64,000 nt of DNA, taken from Leishmania infantum JPCM5. Taxonomy: Eukaryota; Euglenozoa; Kinetoplastea; Trypanosomatida; Trypanosomatidae. Made by a program: the position numbers and the translations under genes. Within the stretch, counting starts at the first letter, position 1. Every line of letters starts with the position of its first letter. The notes below the pieces were generated by a model, which was not told the DNA's origin, did no database searches, and saw only the letters and a list, made by a program, of their open reading frames with translations. This document shows positions 34,549 through 44,546 of this stretch, one piece after another. The stretch covers positions 1,008,155 through 1,072,154 of the forward strand of contig NC_009414.2 in the NCBI RefSeq assembly GCF_000002875.2. The letters are read 5' to 3'.

Positions 34549-34896
34549 TCACGCGCGCGTAAAGAAGAGCTTTACGGTCTCACGATCATTTTCCTTGTTT
34601 ACCACATTGTTCGAGGCGCGAAGACGCCAGCCCTCTTCCTCAAGGGACTGAAGAATCACAAGGAAAACCGAGGACTTGTGGAGCTCGTCGCAGAAGTGCT
34701 GATTCAGATCCATACGCCAGTGATCAGGATTCGAGAGAAAGATGAACTTGGCTGGATCCTTGCTAGGATTCACAGCGGTCGACGTGGCAAGGGGGAGTTG
34801 AGCCTCCATTGCGCGCACGGTGTCTTCGCGGATGGTGGAGCCGAGCAGCGTGATAGTCGGCGGGTTGAAGGTGCAGGAGACACAGAGGTTTGGCAT
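34549..34896 (-). CDS. Small conserved-looking protein, function unknown
   Basis: 115 residues from ATG 34896. It opens with a strand-rich part (LCVSCTFNPPTITLLGSTIR), continues through NPDHWRMDLNQHFCDEL and ends with a helix and strand (FLVILQSLEEEGWRLRASNN, VKLFFTRA). The 'LEEEGW.LR..N......TVKLFF' ending is the kind of short alpha/beta block seen in small trypanosomatid hypothetical proteins. No signal or membrane segment is visible. It is the last intact minus-strand gene before the degenerate 35-40 kb block. Confidence 0.62.
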   Translation of the reverse strand: MPNLCVSCTFNPPTITLLGSTIREDTVRAMEAQLPLATSTAVNPSKDPAKFIFLSNPDHWRMDLNQHFCDELHKSSVFLVILQSLEEEGWRLRASNNVVNKENDRETVKLFFTRA

Positions 34897-35350
34897 GGTG
34901 AAAAGTGGCGAAGAAGGCTTTTAGCGGGTAATGGTGACTCGACTTTGGGAAGGATAGAGCGAGATGAAATAGAAAGGCGGGTGATAAGGGAAAGGGTGAT
35001 TGAGAAACAGCAGTGCGCAAGTGCAAAACAAGGGACATTCGCCTCCGATACTGTGTTCTCTAGAGCGCAAATCTAGACAGAGACGTTAGTTCTTTCCCAC
35101 CGCTTTGCTGCAACATCTAGGAAGGTTATTTTTAAAAAGTGACGAAGAATAGGCGCCTCACACCTTCGCTCCACCAAATGGCACTTTGAGGTTTGAAAAT
35201 GAGCTGCATGTCGCTGGTGCTGTTCGCATGGTAAACGCAGTGCTACCATAAAGTGAATTCTGATAACCAAACGATATCATGTGAGAAGAAAAGGCGATAT
35301 TGTGCTACCTTCAAATTCACTTGCTGACACAACGCGATTGTTACGAAGCG

Positions 35351-35385
<35 letters not shown>

Positions 35386-35931
35386 TTCATAGACCACATT
35401 AGACAACCAGCACGATCACCTACAAGAAACTCAGAACAATGCAGAGATATAATAAAGGAAAACAGGACAAAATACTAATATTTATTTATTGGTGTTGTTA
35501 TTATTACTCCCTAACCCACTAAAGGTGAAAAAAAAAATAATCAAGTGACACGCAGCATAAACACACACACACGCACCCACAAAGCACAGCTTGGGTAAAT
35601 GAGCTCATAAACAATCATGAGAGTTAGGTCAGTCGAAGTTCGTGCAAGACGTTCGATCTGTCGGCATTGACGGAGGGAGCAGCCAATGGCAAAGAGATAG
35701 GAAAGAGGATAATTGTTGTTATATGCGATGCATCGATTTCCGATGAGGCGGCATCACAAACGCGAGATCTCGCTCTCCACACGACGAACTAATACTCCGT
35801 TACCCTGCCAAATCAATCTGTCTTCTTTATCCACTCCTATTGAAGAGGATTTGGATTGGTAACCCAACTATGCGATGGGAAGAGGAAACTGAAGAGAGGA
35901 AAAGGCAACAGTGGATTAGCTGCGAGTTCAC
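34897..35931. other. AT-richer gene-free stretch
   Basis: No gene recognised. It holds (AT)15 at 35353-35382, A9 near 35529, a CA run near 35564-35575, and a 25-base segment at 35759-35783 that matches 40206-40230 at 22 positions. A partial repeat of the 35325 area recurs near 35928. Confidence 0.55.
35353..35382. repeat. (AT)15 microsatellite
   Basis: Perfect AT run of 30 bases inside the most AT-rich part of the window. Confidence 0.95.
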
Positions 35932-36552
35932 TTGCTGACGCAACGTGTTGCTTCGAATGCATCACGTATCGACGAAACGCGCGATTTCCCACGAGACCAT
36001 GAGCGAGCCATCAATCTATCAGCACAGTGCTTTCCATCTGCCTTCTTTACATTCAGAGATGAGAACAACTTTTGCTTTCAACACTGTCAGTACCGTGTCA
36101 AGCTCCTTCCCACGTCCAGAGTGTCGCCTGTCCGAGCCCCACGTTTCCTCGAAAACGTGCCGGCTGGATTGAGGGCGCTCGAGAATATAGAAGTGCACTA
36201 CCTTGCTTCCACGTTGCTGAAAAGGGTCGTTGGTGAGTCTGAATAGAGCCACCAACTCCAAAACGCGCGGAATACCTCAGAAACCCTTGTACGTTATCAA
36301 TGCAGGTACAATGGGAAGGAGGTCAGTAGCAATGGCTACCTCAATAAAAATAAGGAAACAAAAGAGTACCTGGTAACGGAGTACTTTTCCATTGAAAGCT
36401 GCAACTTCGCTATGGGTCATACGGAGCTGCAAACCATCCTATCCGATCCACGTCCAGTCATAGTCCTCCCCAAGGAGAGTTCCACCTTTTATTTCCGATG
36501 CGCAGCAGCCCGGTATCATCTGCCTCTAGAGGTGGTTCGCGATTTGGGGCGG
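35932..36552 (+). pseudogene. Protein-like remnant with an in-frame stop, plus strand
   Basis: One plus-strand frame reads protein-like from about 35932 to a TGA at 36550-36552, interrupted only by TAG at 36244-36246. Before the stop: FLENVPAGLRALENIEVHYL. After it: LVRYQCRYNGKEVSSNGYL, LVTEYFSIESCNFAMGHTEL and SSTFYFRCAAARYHLPLEVV. The composition (hydrophobic strands, few low-complexity runs) is unlike chance frames in this DNA. It runs against the direction of all intact genes. I do not recognise the family. Likely a decayed gene fragment; a chance open frame in AT-richer DNA is the alternative. Confidence 0.4.
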
Positions 36553-36860
36553 TGAGCAGATTAACTACGCCAATACGTAGTAGCCCCTTGCCTACCATGT
36601 CGAGAAGCTCGGCCTGCCTAGCTGGCGGCGATGCAATCACGATGCTGTCAAGACATGGTATGATGCTGCGCAAAATATCGATATCACCCCACACCCGTGT
36701 AATCGACTGGCTCACCGTCACGCCCCATCTTCCCCTTGTTGGAGTTGTGCGCAGTCGGTCGTATTCACCACTCCTCCGGATAATGCACTTCGCTCTCCTA
36801 TTCCCAGGTAAGAGGACAGCGTCGTAATACGCATCGAAATCCAGCGCGCAAACGCCACTT
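36458..36860 (-). pseudogene. Protein-like remnant, minus strand
   Basis: A minus-strand frame without a stop reads from about 36860 to 36458. It includes ALDFDAYYDAVLLPGNRRAK, CIIRRSGEYDRLRTTPTRGR, ITRVWGDIDILRSIIPCLDS and GKGLLRIGVVNLLTAPNREP. Immediately upstream the frame meets a TGA, and a neighbouring frame continues protein-like (AYLEQAQVAFARWISM), which suggests a frameshift. There is no start codon in a sensible place. The Ile/Leu/Val pattern suggests an alpha/beta enzyme-like fold, but I cannot name it. Its 3' end overlaps the plus-strand remnant at 36458-36552. Confidence 0.42.
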
Positions 36861-36989
36861 GCGCCTGTTCAAGATATGCCCGCTTTCTTTCCGAGTCGGG
36901 CAGGTCAGGCGGGGGGCAGCACTCGCTGGTGCAGACAGCGCTCAAAGTTCAACTCTGTTATGCGTCTGTGTCCGCCTTCCTTTTCCTCG

Positions 36990-39600
36990 ACCGCAAACGT
37001 ATGCGCGCCGTGCGCGTCACGCCCAAGAGATTACTCGCGCATCATTTCATCCTTTTGCGCAGGTTCCAGCCTGCCCATCTGCACGACTCTAGTGAGATAT
37101 GCGCCTGCCTTCCTGCAGTTTTCTGAAGGTGCGTGAAGCTCGCAGAGCGGCCAAGGCCTATCGAAGCATGGGGCGCTAAGCGCAGTTGCAGAACCTTTCG
37201 GAGTTATGATGCCGCGCTTCCATCCTCACAATTCTCTCTTCATCGCACAACCTTGTCGCCTTTTTTTGGGGGGAGGGGGGGGGGGCAGGGGGCATCCCTC
37301 CACTCGCGGCGGCGCCAGTGGAACTTTCCCTCCTTTTTCACGAAAAAGGCGCAGCAACTGCGTTTCACTAATCGCGAGGTCCTGCTGTTCTGGGGCACTT
37401 GCTCGTAGCTCCTCTCCTCCCGTGGAGGACCGCGGCAACGACATCCCGCGTGGCCACGTCCTTCATCGTAAGATGGCGGTCAATACACCAGGCACCGCCG
37501 CAGCGTTACGTAGGACCCGTCCTGCACGTCGGCTGGTCCGCTGAGAGTGCGCCGTCTGCCATGCGCCTTGCAGCACCTTTTCTCGCTGAGGCAAGTCCGC
37601 GCCGCTGCCCCGACTCCTGCATCGCTTCGCGCAAAAAGCCTCCCGTATGCCAGAGGCATGAAAGGCGCGTTCGCCACCCCCACGGTTTGTCCTCCATCTC
37701 CCAAGAAGCCCGCCGCGCTTTTTCTTTTGTGCTGTCGAGATCTTGGGTGGCGATGTGGCGTGTGCCTTTCTGTTGCGCGCTAAAGGGGCTGCGGGGGCAG
37801 AACCATCCGCTGCTCCTCGCAACGTCACACTCCCAGCCCTTGGTGCCGTTGCTTCTTTCGGGTGCGCCGCGGGGCACCATCGGGGGGGGGGCCGCCGGCC
37901 TACGACCCCCCCCGCAACGGCGGAGAAAGCCACAGACTTGGCACGAGGGAGGGTGTGTTTGGCGCGTGCGAATGGGCCGCGGGTGGGATTCGGGCCTTGC
38001 CGCGTGGAGGCCACTTCGCCCGTTCGGTTCCTTCAGGGGGTGATTCGCCACCGCTTCTTATTGCGCTTTTGGGTCTCACCGGTGCTGCGCGCCCCTCCCG
38101 GCCATGCGGAGGCCCGCTGCTGCTCAGCCCTCCGCGCCGCTGTGCGGTGGCATGTGCTTCGCCCGCCCGCTAGAAGGGGTCGTCCCTCGGGCCCGCGTGG
38201 TGGGCGGGTGTCGAGGCTCCTCCGCGCAGAGGGGGGGGAGGGGGCGGGGAGGGGCGGCTGGGCCCGCTCGCTAAGTATGGCGGGTCTGGGGTTGGAACTC
38301 CCCCGCGTAAGCCCACGCGCAGGCTACGGAGATCCCCAAAAAAGCGCCCCAGCCCCGCCACGCGACGTCTTGGGTGGAGCCCTGCTTCGGCCAGTCGGTT
38401 GGAAGCGGCGTCCTGATTCATCTTCCAGTCGTTTCGCTTGGCAATGCGCATCGGCGCCGTGGCCGCCGGCAGACGGCACAGGCTCCGAAATGTCGCCTTT
38501 CATATTTGGCGGTCATGCCCGCAACAAACGGCGCGTGTTTCTCACCATGCCTGCCGCCACCCTTTTGCGCTGCCCCCCCCCCGTCGATGCTTCCACCACG
38601 GCGTTGGCCAGTACGGCTGCGAGCTGCCCATAGAGCGTGCTCACAGGCATCCGTGACGCCGGCGGCCCAGCCATAAACGCCCGTGGTTCTCTCGGGGTGC
38701 TCTTTGGATCCAGCGATTCAATCCATAAAAGCAGCCAGCACAGAGTTGCTTCAGCGTGGGCAAAGTGCACTCTTGTCTTCCCCGCGCCTGTAGCGCGCTA
38801 CGGCCCTTTGTGGTGATAATTTCGGGCGAGGAGAAACTGAAAATGTGGCGCAAATCTGTGTGCGCGTGCCTCAATGATGCCGAGTTCTTCGAACTCAGGC
38901 TCAGCTGCTCCCCACCCTCGGGTGAGCAGTGGCCCAGGCATCCGATGACTGCGTGGGAACGTGGGAAAAAAAACGCGTCCATACAGCGACACTCTCGCTG
39001 TTATTTGGGCCGCTGAGGCATACGACGGCAGCATCGGCGGCGCGCCGCGAGGCACCAACGTGGTTCTGAGGCATGCGTGCCCCGCAAGGTCGAGCCGAGC
39101 TCGACGTTCGGGGTCTGGCCTTACCCGAGGTCACCGCTGGCGAGCCCCGGCCGCCACTCTGCGCGGCTTTTTCGCTGCATCGAGGGGGCGCAGGCGGCGC
39201 GGATGACGCGGGCAAGTCTTGATCAGCCAGCCCCCGCCCCCTGTCTTGCGACCGCTCCACCAAACCCGGCTGCTGGAGCAGGACAGGCGCGCGCGTATGT
39301 TGCAGGATGATGTGGCTGCGCGATCGAGCCAAAATCCTGCATTCATGTGCCCGAGACGAAAGAGTCCTCGCTGCATCGGCCCATTGCGCGGCCGAGACGC
39401 ATCGAGCTTCTTCGAGTCACCACCACCGCGGAACCATACCCCCGGGCTCTGCAATTCATGAGGCATCTGGCCGTTGTAGGCCGACATGTCCATAATGCGC
39501 TTGTGTGGTGTAGAGGGTGACCGGAAGGCTGTTGATGTGAGGCCCGAAAGGCCTTGTGTGATCGGCAGGGCTCATCCCCAGGGGCGTGTCTCAGTTGTGG
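36990..39600 (-). mobile_element. GC-rich degenerate block, possible TATE-like element
   Basis: About 2.6 kb of very G/C-rich DNA with sharp compositional edges, G and C homopolymers (37266-37290, 37884-37912, 38227-38240, 38571-38581) and no intact gene. On the minus strand one frame is protein-like from 39058 to 38513, broken by a single TAG at 38800-38798: FEELGIIEARAHRFAPHFQF before the stop, and CWLLLWIESLDPKSTPREPR and PVSTLYGQLAAVLANAVVEA after it. The last block resembles the helical core-binding domain of a tyrosine recombinase, as coded by trypanosomatid TATE elements. Catalytic R/H/R/Y residues are not identifiable. It abuts a truncated pseudogene at 39600, as an insertion would. 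Confidence 0.38.
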
Positions 39601-40034
39601 GACACAAGACTCTGGGGTGAGGTTGCTGGCTAGAAGAGTCTGGAGCAGCATGATGCCGTCCACGCGCAAATCCTCTCTCCCGTAGATGATCGACGCGAGA
39701 GGCGCCTCTTCAAGCAAGAGAGTCGCTCGCTGCGCCTGGTCTTTTCAAGACGCGCTTCAGACTCTCCTCACATACGACCATGACCTCGTTAGCCGGCTCC
39801 GCGTCAAGGCTCTTACCCCTCAGCTTCTGTACGTGCGGATTCCGTGCGCGCAGGAAAGCACGGCATGCCACCACGCGCGGTGCCGCATGCTCTTCCATCA
39901 GTCGCGCGCAGCCCTCGTCCACATTGGATCCCCGTCTTGCAAGAGGCGCCTGAGCGTTCTAGGCGGACCAACTTCTCACTGGGCAGTGCTGTGTACACCC
40001 TCAGCTTCGTCTCGAAGACGGACGTCGTGGACAT
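39601..40034 (-). pseudogene. 5' part of a gene broken by frameshifts and truncated
   Basis: ATG 40034 opens MSTTSVFETKLRVYTALPSE and continues KLVRLERSGA. The protein-like reading then jumps frame near 39940 (next: LLQDGDPMWTRAARD), again near 39900 (next: LMEEHAAPRVVACRAFLRAR and KSLDAEPANEVMVVCEESLK), and a third time near 39710 (next: EEAPLASIIYGREDLRVDGI), before ending at about 39600. At least three single-base shifts and a TGA are needed to explain it. Codon bias (G/C at third positions) follows the three segments in turn, so it is a recently decayed gene and not chance. I do not recognise the parent family. The rest of the gene is replaced by the GC-rich block. Confidence 0.7.
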
Positions 40035-40694
40035 CTTGAAGGGGGTGGGGTCTGTGTCGACCTGAAAGGAGAGGGAAGAGGCTCCGAGAGTGAGGCGAGC
40101 GAAACGCTCTGTGGAGCAGCCAAAGGGCGACGAAAGGTGGGAGCGTGTGGGGAAGCAGAGGTGATAACATGCCGTGCGTTGCCCTCCTACGGAAGTAACC
40201 TCACTAACGCGAGATGTCGCTCCCCACGCGTTTAGTCGGCGGCGGCTTAGCGTTGCAAAGGGGTGGGCGGAGAAAGCGAAGAGAAGCGACACCAAATCCC
40301 TGGGGAGGAAGGGAAAGCCGAAGACAGGTGAAAGGCGGAAAGGCAGGCAGGGCCGCAGCATGCTGTCCTGCAGTGCGGTACTAGAGAGCACGTGCCGATA
40401 GACGTTCCCGACCGAGATGCGGACGCCGAAAGGGCAAGAGAACGAAGAAAGAGGAGGGAAGTGACTTCTTTCCACGCTGTGAGCGACCCGGCCTCCCAGG
40501 GGTGTCGTGTGCGTGTGCTTCCCTTCTGTGATCAACAAAAAAAAACCGCGTCTAGTGCGCCGCGGTAAGTGTGCGCCGACTTGATCACGGACCTGCAACG
40601 GCTCAATGGAACAAGGCGAGAGGTGAAACGCGTTGGTGGTACCTTGCGCATCGGGCATTTTTTTCGTCTGTCTCATTTCAGTTCCGCCACATCG
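40035..40694. other. Spacer
   Basis: No gene seen. It holds a C/T-rich tract on the minus strand (40300-40360) that could have been the splice acceptor of the decayed gene, an A9 run near 40538, and the 25-base segment 40206-40230 related to 35759-35783. Confidence 0.5.
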
Positions 40695-41849
40695 TCACAC
40701 ATCGGCTGCTGCCACCACTTCGTTGGTGACGGCGTCCCGCACAAGCAGCTCCATCTCCTCGGCGGCCTCGTCGTACCTTACCCCGACTACCTCGTACCCT
40801 GTCAGGGCGGTGCCGGCGTCGTTGCCAGCTTTCCCCGGCCGCGGCCATGAGGCACCTGGCTTTACCCCGAAGAGGCCTTGCGTGAGCCACACAGAGTTGT
40901 CGTAACGATCGTCACCGATGATGTTCATGTACCGCCGCGGATCTTCTTTGATTGTCAGAGAGCTGCCCGGAACGGGCCCGTTGTAGTCGAGTGCCACGGT
41001 CCCCAACGGCAACACAGGGCAGCCGAGCAGAATGGGAGCGAGGCAAGCGGCTGGTGCGCCAGATGGGTGCCACATGAGCGCAGGCATTGTCAAAGACGTA
41101 AGGCGGTCCACGACGCCGACGCTAACGGCGACGCCATAGCGGCTCAGCACCTTCGTCCCGTGCCGCATGTTTGCCCCGAAGACGTCGGCTACCTCGGTGG
41201 TGATGTCGAGGTACCGCTTCGTGGCGTGCGCGCTACCGCAGTGGTAAGGGAAGTCAAGCTGCAAAGCGCCAGGGTGCAGCCGCGAGCCACACTCCAGCAC
41301 GCGAGCCATGCCCGCCAAGGAGAAGTGCCGACGGCGGGCGAGTCTGTAGAAGGCGTCCAGGACACCACGCGGCGATGCGGAGGGCGTGGGCGAGTTGTTT
41401 GAAGCAGTAAGCAGGTCCCTGGTGACTGCCTCTATCAAGCAAACGGAGCCAAGGGATGACGGGGTGTCTCCCGCTGCAGGTGGAAGTGGCGGACGCAGGC
41501 GAGCGCGGCCGCGCACCAGTTCCTCCTCCGACACGACAAACCCGCCAGGAAGTCCAGTGGTGTGGACGACAAGCTTGCTCTTCAGATCCGCTTCGCCATC
41601 ACCGTCGTCGCAGGAGCCAATGATGGTCAGTGGTACCGTCAGGTCTGCGCCGACCTGCAACGCACAGAGCAGTCCCTCCTCCGTGATGGGAAGGGGCTGG
41701 CAAAGGATGTCCTGCAGCTGTGACCGCAGCGGCGACAGCAGTGCGCGTGACACAGAAATCATGCGGGTGGCTAGAGCTGCGGCACTCGCGCCGCTACCCC
41801 CGCCTCGGCCGCGCGTCAGGAGCGGGAACGCCGTGTGGGGCGCACTCAT
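40695..41849 (-). CDS. 384-aa protein, function unknown
   Basis: 384 residues from ATG 41849. An Ala/Gly/Arg-rich N-terminus gives way to a mixed alpha/beta body: ILCQPLPITEEGLLCALQVG, LPGGFVVSEEELVRGRARLR, VLDAFYRLARRRHFSLAGMA, then a strand-rich part (VLSRYGVAVSVGVVDRL, LAPILLGCPVLPLGTVAL) and a C-terminal YEVVGVRYDEAAEEMELLVR. No membrane segment or catalytic motif is seen. The strand-rich second half could be a beta-sandwich (SPRY-like) domain, a weak guess. Codon bias is normal for the window. Confidence 0.7.
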   Translation of the reverse strand: MSAPHTAFPLLTRGRGGGSGASAAALATRMISVSRALLSPLRSQLQDILCQPLPITEEGLLCALQVGADLTVPLTIIGSCDDGDGEADLKSKLVVHTTGLPGGFVVSEEELVRGRARLRPPLPPAAGDTPSSLGSVCLIEAVTRDLLTASNNSPTPSASPRGVLDAFYRLARRRHFSLAGMARVLECGSRLHPGALQLDFPYHCGSAHATKRYLDITTEVADVFGANMRHGTKVLSRYGVAVSVGVVDRLTSLTMPALMWHPSGAPAACLAPILLGCPVLPLGTVALDYNGPVPGSSLTIKEDPRRYMNIIGDDRYDNSVWLTQGLFGVKPGASWPRPGKAGNDAGTALTGYEVVGVRYDEAAEEMELLVRDAVTNEVVAAADV

Positions 41850-42641
41850 CTCACTCTCTTTCCACTGGAGCGCTATGGGAGGAGAGGCGGGGGAGGGACC
41901 AGGATTGGGACCGTGCTGAGTACCGTCACTGTTGCCACGCTTCGAGTGGCTCAGCGTGTATCGCGTCTACCGCGCGTGAAACGGCAGATTGAGGTCGGCG
42001 GCGCAACGTCCCTAACAGACCGATAGAGAGAACAGGCGGTACAGAGGCGATGCAGAGTGGACCGAAAAGGAAGAAAGGTGCATCTCTCGAGTACTGACGA
42101 AGGACCCCAGCGCCCCGGCGCCGGCAGGTCGACTTGCTAGCCGTGGTACTTGCAAATCCGCGATCTCTCTCACACGCACAGAGAGAGAGGGCAAGGGCAG
42201 GGCAATGGAACTGAAGGTTCGCCATCGCCGCCACTCTCGCTTATTCATTGCTTCACATGACCTCACACATGTGTTACTTGCAGAGCCAAAGAGGGCGTGG
42301 CTCGTCTCTCTTGTAAAAATGCGAAGCGTGCGAGTGTGAAGCCGTCCGAGAACAGAAGAGGCACAGAGAGTAATCAAGCCACAGCTATGGACACCCCGCG
42401 TCTACTCACGATGCTAAGCAAAATCGGGGGGGGCAAGGAACAAGAGAAATGGGCGAATAATGGCAAACATGCAAGGCCGCGGCCAGCAGTGGCTATGCGC
42501 AGCAGTATCCGACCAATACTGCGGGGGAACAGAGAAGCACAAGAAACAAAAGAAAAAAAAAACCACAGCGTGGAGCACTGTAGGAGAGGAAGCGGATGCG
42601 AGGGCAAGGGAGAAGAGGCGGCTTCGGCGCCCCTAGCTTCC
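41850..42641. other. Intergenic spacer
   Basis: Nothing gene-like seen; A9 run near 42554. Confidence 0.5.
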
Positions 42642-44054
42642 TCAGTCGTCCATCGACCACGGCAACTTTGCCTCGAACGGCTCTTCGTCACTGCCGTCAG
42701 CCTTGTTGCTGTCGGGGTCAAGAGAACTGCCGCTGGCTGATAGCCTCAGCTCGACAGGGCTGCTGCCCCCAGTACCTACCTCCGTGGATGGCTCTTCACA
42801 TTGGGCAGGCGAGTCCTGCCTCGCAGACGCCGGTGCCGCCGATGTGGGGGATGACACTACCCCCTTGGGGCTTCCAGAACCACTGGGTGGGCGATCAGCA
42901 TATGCTTCGAGAACTGCCTTGACGTAGTCGTTGCACTTGACCAGCGCGTGAAACAGTGTGCCGGAGTGCGAGTCCAGCAGGGTGCCTTCACTGTGCTCCG
43001 CGGGGGCAGCGCAGATGTCTGCGATGAGCCGTGACAGCTTCACCTTGTGGTACTGACAGCTGTCGAACACCGAGGCGCCGAGGGCCGTCGACGCCTCCTT
43101 CCGCTGTATCAGACTGCTGAGCAGCTTCACGTTCCCGCCCGCCAGCTCAATCTCCTTCCTGACCCGCTCTTCAGTTTCCTGCAGCCACACGAACTTCTCC
43201 TGGATGACTTCGTACTGCATGCAGGTATTGTGCCAGTACTTTGCGTTGTCCTTCAGATGAATCACCTCTTCTTCGAAGTCTTCATCCACATCGTCATTTT
43301 GGCGGGCATCGCCTCCTCCTTCATGTTGCGCGCTTCCAACGGCTTCAGACTTGGGCGCCTCTGGCTTCCTCGCCGCCGCGGCAATATCGTGCAACGGCTG
43401 CGGCAGGCGTGACAGGGTCTGCATCAATGTCAAGAGCTGCCCCGCGTTGGTGCACTGCCGGTATAAGTTGATGCGCCATCCAATGTTCAACCAGTAGTCT
43501 TCGTCCGAGGTGAAGCGCGGCACAATGTAGGACCGTACCTGATACACCTCGTAATGCTCTTGAATGTACTTCACCAGGTCTGCGGCAGGGGTGTAAGCGT
43601 CCCCGGTCCGCTCGAGCAGTTTCGCAGCCAGAGCCGCTGGCGCTTCGGTGCTGTTACCCGTTGGTGTGGGCGCTGACAAGTCGTTTTTTCCAGGCGGTGG
43701 CGGGGCTTCGAGGAGGTGCGCGACGGTCGTCTTCATCTCCTCCCACAGCGAGGCATCGGCGCGCAAGGTAGCTGGGGTAAGGGCGCACGTATTGGGGTCA
43801 CGCAAAGCAGCCTCCACGCACCACACCCACTCCTCCTTGCTGCCTGCCCACGTGGCAGGTGGCGCCATGATGTCCGGCACGCTCAGCGTCTTTTCTTGCG
43901 GTGCTGCGGCCGCGGCGGCCGAGTCGGGGTTCACCGACACGCTCTCCAAAGCGTCCAGCACGCCTGTTTGTCGGACTACGTCGATGCCTTTGCTAGAGAC
44001 GCTCTTGACAGCGTCGGCTGCAGACTCCACCCAGTCGTTCAACAAGGAGAACAT
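42642..44054 (-). CDS. BSD-domain protein
   Basis: 470 residues from ATG 44054. The N-terminus (MFSLLNDWVESAADAVKSVS) is amphipathic and helical. A long helical part covers ~65-160. The BSD signature lies around 165-200: IQEHYEVYQVRSYIVPRFTS followed by DEDYWLNIGWRINLYRQ, with the expected aromatic pair (Tyr-Trp) in the third helix. A coiled coil follows (about 250-310), and the tail is Ser/Pro/Asp-rich, ending EAKLPWSMDD. Domain order resembles BSDC1-type proteins of the cytosol or membranes more than TFIIH p62. The precise role is unknown. Confidence 0.8.
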   Translation of the reverse strand: MFSLLNDWVESAADAVKSVSSKGIDVVRQTGVLDALESVSVNPDSAAAAAAPQEKTLSVPDIMAPPATWAGSKEEWVWCVEAALRDPNTCALTPATLRADASLWEEMKTTVAHLLEAPPPPGKNDLSAPTPTGNSTEAPAALAAKLLERTGDAYTPAADLVKYIQEHYEVYQVRSYIVPRFTSDEDYWLNIGWRINLYRQCTNAGQLLTLMQTLSRLPQPLHDIAAAARKPEAPKSEAVGSAQHEGGGDARQNDDVDEDFEEEVIHLKDNAKYWHNTCMQYEVIQEKFVWLQETEERVRKEIELAGGNVKLLSSLIQRKEASTALGASVFDSCQYHKVKLSRLIADICAAPAEHSEGTLLDSHSGTLFHALVKCNDYVKAVLEAYADRPPSGSGSPKGVVSSPTSAAPASARQDSPAQCEEPSTEVGTGGSSPVELRLSASGSSLDPDSNKADGSDEEPFEAKLPWSMDD

Positions 44055-44546
44055 CCGCCTGTCTCATGGGGCTTGGTGCGTGTGTAGGTATAAAGCCGAA
44101 AAAGGCTAATGCGCACCGCGCACACGCCCGTTCGCAAGCCCAAGAGACCAACAAAGAGAAGTAAAGGGGGTAAGGGAGCGAGAGACGGATAATGGGAGGA
44201 GAGAGGTGTGTGTGTGTGGGGGGGCTTGCAACGCTTGTCCGCACACGAACGGCCAGCTTTTCAACGCCGACGACTTGACGATTCAGTTTTGTCGCGGCAG
44301 CCATCATTGCTAGCGTGTTGGTGAAGGTGTAGGGAGGGGTGTGAGATGCGCACATACGCCATGTGATGGGTGAAGAGTCCTGCACAGAGGTGACAAGGAA
44401 AGACGGCGGACAGCAGCAGCAGCGGCATACAAGAACAAAAGAGTACAACAAACAGCGCACGTGAAGAGAGATCAACACCGTCATCATGGCCTATAAAGCT
44501 CGAAGTCATGCTAGCGAAGGATTTGGCCAAGTGCATTCTTGTAATA
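44055..44546. other. Intergenic spacer
   Basis: No gene seen; short TG run then G6 near 44207-44224. Confidence 0.5.

Noticed and set aside
37399..38633. Overlapping plus-strand frames of 214 and 296 codons in the GC-rich block
   Set aside because: Arg/Pro/Ala/Gly-dominated composition as expected when stops are rare at very high GC; no continuous protein-like pattern.
40480..40560. tRNA-like sequence with a GGCCGGGTCGCTCA stretch on the minus strand
   Set aside because: No complete cloverleaf (acceptor pairing, TTC arm) could be drawn.
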